A stretch of 64,000 bases of DNA from an uncultured Clostridia bacterium (GTDB lineage: Bacteria > Bacillota > Clostridia > TANB77 > CAG-508), in assembly GCA_944392605.1 (NCBI GenBank), contig CALXXE010000009.1, forward strand, positions 1 to 64,000. The letters run 5' to 3'. Position numbers and translations under genes: made by a program. Within the stretch, counting starts at the first letter, position 1. Each line of letters begins with the position of its first letter. Shown piece after piece: positions 55,358-63,718 of this stretch. Under the pieces are notes generated by a model, which had not been told where the DNA came from, did no database searches, and was given only the letters and a program-made list of their open reading frames with translations.

Positions 55358-55816
55358 ATGAATACTAAATTAATTGCAAAAAATCCAACTGCATATCACA
55401 ATTATACAATTGAAGATAAATTAGAAGCAGGAATAGTACTATCTGGTACAGAAATAAAATCTATAAGAAAAGGCAAGGCTAACCTAAAAGATAGTTATGC
55501 TATTATTAAAAATGGTGAAGTTTATATTGTAGGAATGCATATTAGTCCCTACGAACATGGAAATATTTTTAACAAAGATCCTTTACGAGATAGAAAACTT
55601 TTATTAAATAAAAAAGAAATAAATAAATTGTTTGGTTTAACAAAACAAAAAGGATATAGCCTTGTTCCTATCAGCTTATATTTTAAGGGAAGTTTGGTTA
55701 AAGTAGAACTTGGTATTGGTAAAGGTAAAAAATTATATGACAAACGTCAAGATATTGCCAAAAAAGATGCGGAACGAAGAATAAATCAAGCTATGAAACA
55801 AAAATACAGAGATTAA
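55358..55816 (+). CDS. smpB: SsrA-binding protein SmpB
   Basis: 152 residues. SmpB delivers tmRNA to stalled ribosomes. The blocks [40 protein letters not shown] and the tail [18 protein letters not shown] are family hallmarks. Ribosome site TAGGAG. No tmRNA gene was seen nearby. Rescue capacity is of interest given the in-frame CGG codons, where ribosomes may pause. Confidence 0.96.
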   Translation: MNTKLIAKNPTAYHNYTIEDKLEAGIVLSGTEIKSIRKGKANLKDSYAIIKNGEVYIVGMHISPYEHGNIFNKDPLRDRKLLLNKKEINKLFGLTKQKGYSLVPISLYFKGSLVKVELGIGKGKKLYDKRQDIAKKDAERRINQAMKQKYRD

Positions 55817-55852
55817 ATTAATTAACCTCTGTATTCTTTTATTTCAAGTATT

Positions 55853-58107
55853 CTAGAAACGACCTCCACCGCCGCCTCCGGCCTCCGCCGTCCGCCGCCA
55901 CCAGATGAGCCGCCTCCAAATCCTCCACCTGAGCTATGTGGAGTTGAATTATACGAGCTTGTACTTATTGCCGAATTTACACTAGTATTTAAATCTCTTA
56001 TAAGATTTGTACTTATACTATGGTATATCAATAAATTAGTATCTATTCCACTTGTATCTGTCATGCGCATTTTCATTTGTTCTTCTACCTTATTAGCACA
56101 ACCTAACACTGTTGCAGTAACTAAATATCTCTCCCATAACGTTATTTGAGGTAAATCCTTCTCGTCAAAATTACTAAAATCTTTTAAAAATCTTTTATGT
56201 GCTAGCCATTTTGAATATTCTTCTTTTCCTTTTTCTGTTCTATTTTTATCTTTGCTTCCTATTATCAAATATGTAATATTGATTATAGATATTCCTACTA
56301 AATATATTAAAACTTGTGCCGCACAATTTTCTAATCCATGAAATACTCCAAATGCCATAAATATACTAAATATATAATTCATAATTGTAAAGATTTTAAG
56401 TAAAATTAATGTGGTATCGCCTTTGAAATATTTCTTTTCTTCTACTTCTTCTTTTGTCTCCTTTTTAAATTGATTAAATTCTTTCATTAATTGCTTTGCT
56501 CTTTTAATATTTGTTCCGTAACTTTCTAAATCTAGCATATAACATTTATTAGTATTTCTTCCAACCATTTTAAATAGTACATTTAAAACTATATTTTCTG
56601 CTTTGGTTCCTTTGTAATTTTCATTTTGAAGTTTTAGTACAATATCATCTTCATCCTTTGCATCTTCATATGAAATTACTTTTTTATTAATCAAATTTAA
56701 TATAGTTGCTGAAAATCCTACGCTACTACTTTCTTTTTTCATTAAATATTCTAAAACATTTGGATTATCTTCACTTGGGAAATCTCTATAATATTTACCT
56801 TTAAATTTGTGTTTTTCATTAATTATCTTTATAAGTTTATCTATAGCAAAAACCCCTAAAACCACATTTGTAATTATAACAAGAATTATAAAATTTCTCC
56901 TTATTTTATCTTGTCTTTCTTCTAATATGTCATCTAATTGTTCATATATAGTTAAAGCTTGTTCTTTTACTTCTTCATCAAAGCCTTCTTCTATTTCTTC
57001 CTTAAAATCTTCTAATCTACTTCTAGTTAGAAACATATAATTATTGTCTGTTAAACTATCTAGGCTATATTTTAAATCTTTTTTCCAATCTGCATTAACC
57101 AAATCTTTTGTTGCTTCAATTCTTTCTAAAAAGTTTTGTTTTTCCTCACTCGTTTCATCTAACTCGTTTACTAATTCCATTGCGTGATTATAATAGTACA
57201 TTATTGGATTTTCTTCTAATTCAATTACTGCTTCACTCGCTCTGCTTTCCAATTTTAGTTTTTCGTTTTCTCGCTCACTATTTGCTGTATTTGCCATCAT
57301 TTGCTCATATTTTAGGATATTATCTCTTCCATTAACATTAGAGTTTTTAGTAGCTAGAGGAACTAAGTCTTTGTTAAACATAACTCTTATAGTTTCTGGA
57401 GTATAGCTATCTACATTTGTATCTTCAAAATATAAAGTTTTAGCATCTATAATTTCATTTCTACCACTAAGTTGCCCCTTTGTCCAAATTCTAACATCAC
57501 TATCTTCTCCTGGTAAATGTACAATAACTTGGAAATCTTCTATATTTTCTTCAAAATAATCTCCTAAGACATTCCAATATAATTCCGCAACATCATTATG
57601 TACTACAACTACATCCTCAATAGTATATTCTATACACATAACTTTATTTTCTTTATCAGTACAATAAATTTTAAAATCTCTACCTGAGCTACGTTCTGTA
57701 AGCTCATAAACTCCATAATCCCCATTAGAAGCACTTCTTACCTCTTGGTATATAGTTTCAGTGTTTCCTATATCATCAATTGAATTAAAATTTTCTTGAG
57801 ATATATCATATACTTTAATATCTTTTATACCTGTTCCATCATATATATCTGTATTTCCTGTAAAATTACTATATATTCCTGTAAAAGCAGTTGCATACGG
57901 ATTTTTAAAATCTATACTTCTTAATCTACCATTATATTCTCCATTAAGCCAATCAGCTTCTCTTACTGTTATAGAACCATCCGCATTTATCGTTATATCT
58001 TGATATAACAATTTAGTAGTTTCTTCTTCATCAGCTAAAACATTGTCTGTTAGAAAAAATACAAATATCATTAAAATAAATATTAATACTATTCTTATTT
58101 TTTTCAT
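55853..58107 (-). CDS. DUF2207 membrane protein with glycine tail, read across two CGG +1 shifts
   Basis: About 750 residues. Signal peptide, a DUF2207 extracytoplasmic domain (about 35-270), a coiled region, membrane helices near 415 and 590-640, and a cytoplasmic domain with LWERYLVTATVLGCANKVEEQM. Conventional reading ends in the odd RRRPEAAVEVVSRILEIKEYRG. Dropping the C of CGG at 55890 and 55880 gives an unbroken glycine run ending Gly-Gly-Arg-Phe and stop, the usual end of this family. Ribosome site GGGGGAT. Function unknown. Confidence 0.88.
55878..55880 (-). other. CGG +1 frameshift site in DUF2207 gene 1 (second)
   Basis: GGA GGC CGG AGG in the once-shifted frame; dropping C55880 leads to the GGT CGT TTC TAG end. 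Confidence 0.8.
55888..55890 (-). other. CGG +1 frameshift site in DUF2207 gene 1 (first)
   Basis: GGC GGA CGG CGG in frame; dropping C55890 continues the glycine run. Confidence 0.8.
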
Positions 58108-58208
58108 TTTTCATCCCCCATATACAAAATATGACATAGGAAAAGTTGTTTTCCTATATCATAATCGCTTACATAATAAAGTTATACTCAATTATTTTAT
58201 TATTATTC

Positions 58209-59138
58209 TTATATTTTATTACTTGAACCAAAAACATCTACCATTTTATGTTTTACTGTTTCTTTTATTAAGTCTCTTGCTGGAGTTAAATATTTTCTTG
58301 GGTCAAATGCACTTGGGTCTTCTACAAACACCTTTCTAATTCCAGCTGTCATAGCTAGTCTTAAATCTGTGTCTACATTTATTTTTGATACTCCAGATAC
58401 ACTTGCTTCATGTAATATTTCGTCTGGTACACCTTTTGCTCCTGGTATATTGCCACCATATTTATTACACATATCTACTAATTCTGGAATAACTGTTGAT
58501 GCTCCATGTAATACTATTGGAGTATTTGGTATTTTTTCTTTTATTTCTTTTAAAATATCAAATCTAAGTTTTGCTTCTCCTTTAAATTTATAAGCTCCAT
58601 GGCTTGTACCAATAGCAATTGCTAAAGAATCACAACCTGTTCTTTTAACAAATTCCTCAGCTTGGTCAGGATCTGTATACATAGCATCTTTTGCATCTAC
58701 ATTTACATCATCCTCAATTCCTGCTAATTTTCCAAGCTCAGCTTCTACAACAACTCCTTTAGAATGAGCATAATCTACTACTTGTTTTGTTAATCTTACA
58801 TTTTCTTCAAAATCATATTTTGAACCATCTATCATAACAGATGTGAATCCATTATCAATACACATTTTAGCTGTTTCAAAATCTGGTCCATGGTCTAAAT
58901 GAATTGCAACTGGAACTTCTGGATGTTCTTCAACTGCTGCTTCTACCATTTTCATTAAATATCCTATTCTTGCATATTTTATTGCACTTGATGATGCTTG
59001 TAATATAACTGGTGATTTAGCTTCTGCCGCAGCATCAACAATACCTTGTATTATTTCCATATTATTTACGTTAAATGCACCTATTGCATATCCTTCTTTC
59101 ATTGATTTTTCAAACATATCCTTTGTTGTAACTAACAT
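58209..59138 (-). CDS. fba: Class II fructose-1,6-bisphosphate aldolase
   Basis: 309 residues. Splits FBP into DHAP and G3P. Zinc ligands in VAIHLDHGPDFE and VVEAELG, GTSHGAYKF, and the phosphate site GAST with INVDTDLRLAMT. Ribosome site AAGGAGG. A single gene with a long imperfect hairpin upstream. Confidence 0.95.
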   Translation of the reverse strand: MLVTTKDMFEKSMKEGYAIGAFNVNNMEIIQGIVDAAAEAKSPVILQASSSAIKYARIGYLMKMVEAAVEEHPEVPVAIHLDHGPDFETAKMCIDNGFTSVMIDGSKYDFEENVRLTKQVVDYAHSKGVVVEAELGKLAGIEDDVNVDAKDAMYTDPDQAEEFVKRTGCDSLAIAIGTSHGAYKFKGEAKLRFDILKEIKEKIPNTPIVLHGASTVIPELVDMCNKYGGNIPGAKGVPDEILHEASVSGVSKINVDTDLRLAMTAGIRKVFVEDPSAFDPRKYLTPARDLIKETVKHKMVDVFGSSNKI

Positions 59139-59222
59139 ATTAATTCCTCCTTTTTAATTTGTTTACTACTTTGTTATTTTATTTCTTATTTTACAATATG
59201 TCAAGTGTTTTTAAGATAAAAT

Positions 59223-59286
59223 GGGACAGGGCTTTTTTGTCTCACCTTTTCATTATTTTGTAAAGTGAGACATTTAAGCTCCGTCC
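59223..59286. repeat. Long imperfect hairpin element
   Basis: Nested arms GGGAC/GTCCC, GGCTT/AAGCTC and GTCTCAC/GTGAGAC between cysK-like and fba. It may be a terminator of unusual form or a small palindromic mobile element. Confidence 0.5.
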
Positions 59287-59296
59287 CCAAAATCTC

Positions 59297-60262
59297 TCAT
59301 TCATATTTTATTAACTCTATTTTATTAGATATAAACTTTTCGTTATTATCAATATCTTTACTTAAATCAGTTGATAAATATTTCTTATTATCATCTGCAA
59401 ATACAGTTACAATATTTTTATCCATTTTATCCGCAAGCAATACTGAAGCTATAAAATTAGCTCCTGATGAAATTCCAACTCCTAATCCTAATTCTCTTGA
59501 TAGTTTTCTTGACATGTTAATTGCATCATTATCATTTACTAAGATTATTTCATTTATTTTACTTTTATCTAATAAATCTGGTACAAAGTCATCTCCTATC
59601 CCCTCTATTTTATGTTGGTCTATTATTTTTCCTTTTGATATTATTGGCATCTTATCTGGCTCTAAAGCTACTATTTTTATATCTTTATACTCCTTTTTTA
59701 ATCTATCTCCTATCCCCATTAAAGTTCCACCTGTTCCTACTCCTGATACAAAAGCACCTGTAGATTCATCTAATTTTCCTAAGTTGTTTATTATTTCTTT
59801 TCCTGTTGTCTCATAATGTGCTTTATAATTATCTTCATTTCCAAATTGATTTGCTAGAAAACCATTTTTTTCTTCTACTAATTTTTTGGCTTCTTCAACA
59901 CATTTTATAAATCCACCTTGTTCTTTTGATATTAAAGTTACATTTGCTCCATAGTTTTTCATTAGTTCTATTCTTTCTTTACTTGCCCAATCAGGCATAA
60001 AAATATATACAGGATGTTTGTAATATGCTCCAATTGCTGCAAGAGAAATCCCTGTATTTCCACTTGTAGCTTCTATTATTGGTTGGCCCTTTTTTAGTTT
60101 TCCTTTTTTTATAGCCTCATTTATTATGTAAAAAGCTACTCTATCTTTTATACTTCCTGTTAGATTATAATATTCTAATTTAGTAAATATATTTATCTTT
60201 TTATCTTTATATTTACACAAAATTTTTATCATGGGGGTATTTCCAATTATATCTTTTAACAT
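59297..60262 (-). CDS. PLP-dependent cysteine synthase-family protein
   Basis: 321 residues. PLP Lys in LTGSIKDRVA, the asparagine loop EATSGNTGIS, the phosphate loop GVGTGGTLMG and ISSGANFIAS identify the CysK/CBS fold. It most likely makes cysteine from O-acetylserine and sulfide. The start ATG overlaps the Prx stop, so the two are coupled. Slightly divergent from CysK (FMPDWASKER), so related O-phosphoserine or thiol uses are possible. Confidence 0.88.
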   Translation of the reverse strand: MLKDIIGNTPMIKILCKYKDKKINIFTKLEYYNLTGSIKDRVAFYIINEAIKKGKLKKGQPIIEATSGNTGISLAAIGAYYKHPVYIFMPDWASKERIELMKNYGANVTLISKEQGGFIKCVEEAKKLVEEKNGFLANQFGNEDNYKAHYETTGKEIINNLGKLDESTGAFVSGVGTGGTLMGIGDRLKKEYKDIKIVALEPDKMPIISKGKIIDQHKIEGIGDDFVPDLLDKSKINEIILVNDNDAINMSRKLSRELGLGVGISSGANFIASVLLADKMDKNIVTVFADDNKKYLSTDLSKDIDNNEKFISNKIELIKYE

Positions 60263-60966
60263 TCTCCTTCACCTTCACTATTATCCACTTTATTGGCTAT
60301 ACACTTTTTACTTGGTTGTTCGAAACTTAAGTACCAATTGATTCCATTTCTATTTTTATTTATATATTCTACCCTTTTTTCTAACTCTTCATACGTTTGT
60401 GGTATAGGTACTATTACAGGTTGATTTGGCATCCAATTTGCTGCAGTAGCTCCACCCATACAACCTGCCATTTGAAGAGCCCTTACAGTTCTTAATATTT
60501 CTGGAATAAACCTTCCTACATTCATTGGATATATTAATATTGTTCTAACAATTTGCTTATCATCAATTATATAGACATTTCTAACAGTTTCTGTTGTGCT
60601 CATTTCATTGGAAATCATTCCATATCTTCTTGCAATTAAAGCATTTCTATCAGCTATAATTGGAAATGATATTTTTATCCCTGTTCTACAATAGATATCA
60701 TAAGCCCAAGCTAAATGAGAACTATTACTATCTACACTTAAACCTAATAATTCTGTATTTATTTGTTTAAAATATGTATGTGCTCTTGTAAATGCAATCA
60801 TCTCTGTTGTACAAACTGGTGTAAAATCTCCTGGATGTGAAAACAATACAAGCCATTTTCCTTCATAATCTTTTAAGCTTACTTTTCCAAAAGTAGATAT
60901 AGCTTCAAAATCTGGTGCTTTCTCACCTATTTTTACATTTCCATTTTCTAATAACTCATAATTCAT
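60256..60966 (-). CDS. Peroxiredoxin (Prx6-like)
   Basis: 236 residues. Peroxidatic site HPGDFTPVCTTEM (PxxxTxxC), ADRNALIARRYGM, RNVYIIDDKQIVRTI, and a long C-terminal arm with extra Cys (MAGCMGG; KKCIANKV; final Cys). The length fits the Prx6/AhpC2 group. It removes peroxides in the cytoplasm. It is co-transcribed with the cysteine synthase, linking thiol supply to peroxide defence. The promoter has a CATAATATA sporulation-type -10 in a hairpin. Confidence 0.9.
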   Translation of the reverse strand: MNYELLENGNVKIGEKAPDFEAISTFGKVSLKDYEGKWLVLFSHPGDFTPVCTTEMIAFTRAHTYFKQINTELLGLSVDSNSSHLAWAYDIYCRTGIKISFPIIADRNALIARRYGMISNEMSTTETVRNVYIIDDKQIVRTILIYPMNVGRFIPEILRTVRALQMAGCMGGATAANWMPNQPVIVPIPQTYEELEKRVEYINKNRNGINWYLSFEQPSKKCIANKVDNSEGEGEC

Positions 60967-60969
60967 AAA

Positions 60970-61015
60970 AATAAACTCCTTTCATTTCTATATATTATGA
61001 AAGAAGTTTTATTTT
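60970..61015 (-). promoter_or_regulatory. Sporulation-type -10 in a hairpin before the Prx gene
   Basis: On the minus strand AAAATAAAACTTCTTTC pairs with GAAAGGAGTTTATTTTT around CATAATATA (60991-60999); the right arm contains the ribosome site. An AC dinucleotide lies 16-17 bases upstream as in SigK promoters. Confidence 0.45.
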
Positions 61016-61073
61016 GTTAATTAAACAAATATGATTTTATTTTTCAATTTATTTTCTTACTACTATTATTATA

Positions 61074-61583
61074 TTATTTTACTAATTTTAATTTTAATAC
61101 ATTCCCTTTCTCATTTTGTGCTTCTAATATTTTTGTTACATTTTCTTTAGTTATACTTAAATCTCCTTGCATTTTTTCTTGAATATCTCTTACAAATAAT
61201 AAATTATTAACAATTACAGATTGTGAACTTTTTAATGAATTAACGACTTTTTTTATTTTATTTTGTCCTTTTTTAACTTTTTCTAATTCTAGTTGTATAT
61301 TTGTAACATTAGCTTTTATTTCTTCTTGTTCTTCTTTTATACCTACAATATCTCCTTTCATTTCTTCTTGCTCTTTCTTTATTACTACAATATCACCTTT
61401 CATTTCTTCTTGCTCTTTCTTTATTACTGCAATATCACCTTTCATTTCTTCTTGCTCTCTCTTTATTACTGCAATATCACCTTTCATTTCTTCTTGCTCT
61501 CTCTTTATTACTGCAATATCACCTTTCATTTCTTTAATGTCAGAAGACATATTAGTAAGTAATCCAAGTATTTTTTCTTCCAT
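61074..61583 (-). CDS. Coiled-coil protein with 14-residue tandem repeats
   Basis: 169 residues. Residues about 18-88 are five near-identical copies of EMKGDIAVIKREQE, heptad-compatible, then a longer helix (VTNIQLELEKVKKGQNKIK) and a Lys-rich end. The Lys/Glu helix should form a long coiled coil. No membrane segment. Ribosome site AAGGAG. Similar short coiled-coil proteins are common in this group; no function assigned. Confidence 0.75.
   Translation of the reverse strand: MEEKILGLLTNMSSDIKEMKGDIAVIKREQEEMKGDIAVIKREQEEMKGDIAVIKKEQEEMKGDIVVIKKEQEEMKGDIVGIKEEQEEIKANVTNIQLELEKVKKGQNKIKKVVNSLKSSQSVIVNNLLFVRDIQEKMQGDLSITKENVTKILEAQNEKGNVLKLKLVK
61340..61532 (-). repeat. 42-bp tandem repeat array within the coiled-coil gene
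   Basis: About four and a half units; successive copies differ at only one or a few positions, so the array expanded recently. Confidence 0.85.
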
Positions 61584-61940
61584 CTAGTTTCTCCTTTCTG
61601 CTTTTACAAAAAGAGTGTAAAAACTATTTTTTATTATTAAAATATTTTTATTATCTTCAGTATTAAAATAATTTTACTATTAAATTTATATTTCGTCAAT
61701 ACTAAACTTTGAAAATTATAATTATAATGAAATAATACTAAGAATTAATGTAGTTGAAATAAATTTTGATTTTTAATTTTTAAAAAATTATCGATATAAT
61801 AAAACTGTAAGAAATAAATTATAAAAATAATATCTTTTTTATAATAACATATATTCTTATAAAAAGCAAATTATTTATAAAAACTTCCTTCGATGTAACA
61901 CGAAAGAAGTTTTCTAAATAATTTTATTATAAACAAAATA
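61584..61940. other. Intergenic AT-rich region
   Basis: About 357 bases. Only the terminator of the DnaB-like gene at 61880 stands out. Otherwise homopolymer-rich with no gene seen. Confidence 0.5.
61880..61913 (-). terminator. Intrinsic terminator
   Basis: AAAACTTC-TTCG pairs with CGAA-GAAGTTTT around ATGTAACA. Confidence 0.7.
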
Positions 61941-63674
61941 TTATCCTTCTAAGTTTTGCTTTAAACGTAGATATCCAAGTTCTTCCCATACATTATATGC
62001 AAGGTTTAGTCTAAATAATAAAGTAGGTTTAGCACCTGCCCTGTTTTTATCAACTACACAAGCATAATATCTAACATCAGGGTCATCAAACTTTTTAAGA
62101 TTAAAAAATTTCGTATCTACTTCATTTAAAGAATATTCATAATCTGAAAGTGTTTCCCTACTTATTTGTTTCATTAAACATAATGTATCTAGAACTTCTT
62201 TTACAGTTCTACTTACTGCTAAGTCGTTTACATCCAGATTTACAGGTAATGTCTTACTTTCCATTAATTGCAAAGTTGAACATATATATAAGTTAAAGTT
62301 CTGTGCTAAGTTTGATAAGATTGTTGCTGTTTTCTTTAGTTCTTCTCCAATACCTATATTGGCTGTATCTGTTTTCAATGTATCATAAAATACATATTCA
62401 ATTTGCTCTTTGTAATAATAGTTCATAATAACTTTTTGAAGTTCATCATTTGTATGGTCAGTTATGTTAATAAAGTAAATTGCATTTTTCATTTCTTTGT
62501 TAGCCCAATTTGTAATTTGTATAGTTTTTCTAAATTCCTCTGATTCTTTTGTTAACCTTTTTACAAAATCACCTTGTTTTTCATTTGGCTTTCTTACTAT
62601 AAAGCCTTCATCATCTGTTTCAACTTTCTTTGGATCATCTGCTCTATATTTAAATTCTAGTAATTCACCTTCTGTTTTACTTAAATGAACTCCATGTAAT
62701 TCTTGAATTGCTTTATTATTTATTATTGTAGTTATAAAACAAAGCTTCATTTTCTCTTCTGACATTTCGTTTGAAATTATTAATACTTTCTTTTTATGTA
62801 CTAATGCAACATGTGCTGCAATATCAATTGTGAACCTACTCTTACCAGAGTTTGAAGGCATTGCAAATGACATAGTTTCCCCTTTTCTTATTCCTTTAAA
62901 TACACTTGTAAGTATCGGAAATGGAAGTGGCAATCCATTTCTTAAATTGTTATCTCCTGATTCTAAGAAAGTTGTAAGGTCTTCATTTAAAATGGCTCTT
63001 TTGAATTTTTCAGTAGCGTTTACTTGTTCTATTGCACTTTTTACTTCTTCAATTGACATTTTATCATAAAGAGTATACCCAGTTATTTCAACTACTTTTT
63101 CTTGTATGCTTTTTATTGGAATTGCTAAGTAACTCTTTCTTAATACAAAAAGTTTTCTCAAGTCTATATAAACTTTTTCTACATCATAGTCTTCACCTTT
63201 TGCTTCATTTTTTAATTCCGTCTTAAATTTATATACTGCTTCATTATCTCTTGCAAAATTAAAACCTCTTTTAGCATCTTCAGAACTATATGCTCCCCCC
63301 TCAGTAAACAAGATACTCTTATACACATTCAAACAATCATTGTCTTCAAAATAACATTCTTCAAATGGGAAATAATATTTTACAATAAGTTTTGGATCGT
63401 TTAATAATAATCCTATAAATAAGCGTTCTAATTCTACATCACTTAGCTCAGGAGGATAAATTCCATCTTGTTCTTGTACTTCTTCAACAATCTCATCTTC
63501 TTCATCCTCGTCTTCTTCCTGCATTTTACTTAGTTCATCTATTTTTTTGTACGCTGCCATATAATCTTTATTTAATAGTTCTTCTCTTATCTCTTCTATT
63601 ATTTTTTCATTTTTCTTAGTTACTTTTATACTGTCTAATATTTTATATATTCCTTTAATTTTATCTTCTTCCAT
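61941..63674 (-). CDS. DnaB-like RecA-fold ATPase/helicase
   Basis: 577 residues. The N-terminal 240 are helical with a very acidic stretch (about 53-70). From about 250 there is a DnaB C-terminal-like RecA fold: Walker A near 272-279 (MPSNSGKSRF, first Gly replaced by Pro), IISNEMSEEKM, Walker B-like YVFYDTLKT, and SRTVKEVLDTLCLM. It lacks the usual DnaB N-terminal domain, so it is an accessory or element-related helicase-type protein rather than the replicative one. Ribosome site AGGATTAGGA. Confidence 0.75.
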   Translation of the reverse strand: MEEDKIKGIYKILDSIKVTKKNEKIIEEIREELLNKDYMAAYKKIDELSKMQEEDEDEEDEIVEEVQEQDGIYPPELSDVELERLFIGLLLNDPKLIVKYYFPFEECYFEDNDCLNVYKSILFTEGGAYSSEDAKRGFNFARDNEAVYKFKTELKNEAKGEDYDVEKVYIDLRKLFVLRKSYLAIPIKSIQEKVVEITGYTLYDKMSIEEVKSAIEQVNATEKFKRAILNEDLTTFLESGDNNLRNGLPLPFPILTSVFKGIRKGETMSFAMPSNSGKSRFTIDIAAHVALVHKKKVLIISNEMSEEKMKLCFITTIINNKAIQELHGVHLSKTEGELLEFKYRADDPKKVETDDEGFIVRKPNEKQGDFVKRLTKESEEFRKTIQITNWANKEMKNAIYFINITDHTNDELQKVIMNYYYKEQIEYVFYDTLKTDTANIGIGEELKKTATILSNLAQNFNLYICSTLQLMESKTLPVNLDVNDLAVSRTVKEVLDTLCLMKQISRETLSDYEYSLNEVDTKFFNLKKFDDPDVRYYACVVDKNRAGAKPTLLFRLNLAYNVWEELGYLRLKQNLEG

Positions 63675-63718
63675 TATCCTAATCCTTTCTTATTTATTTT
63701 GTTATTTGTAAAGGAGTA

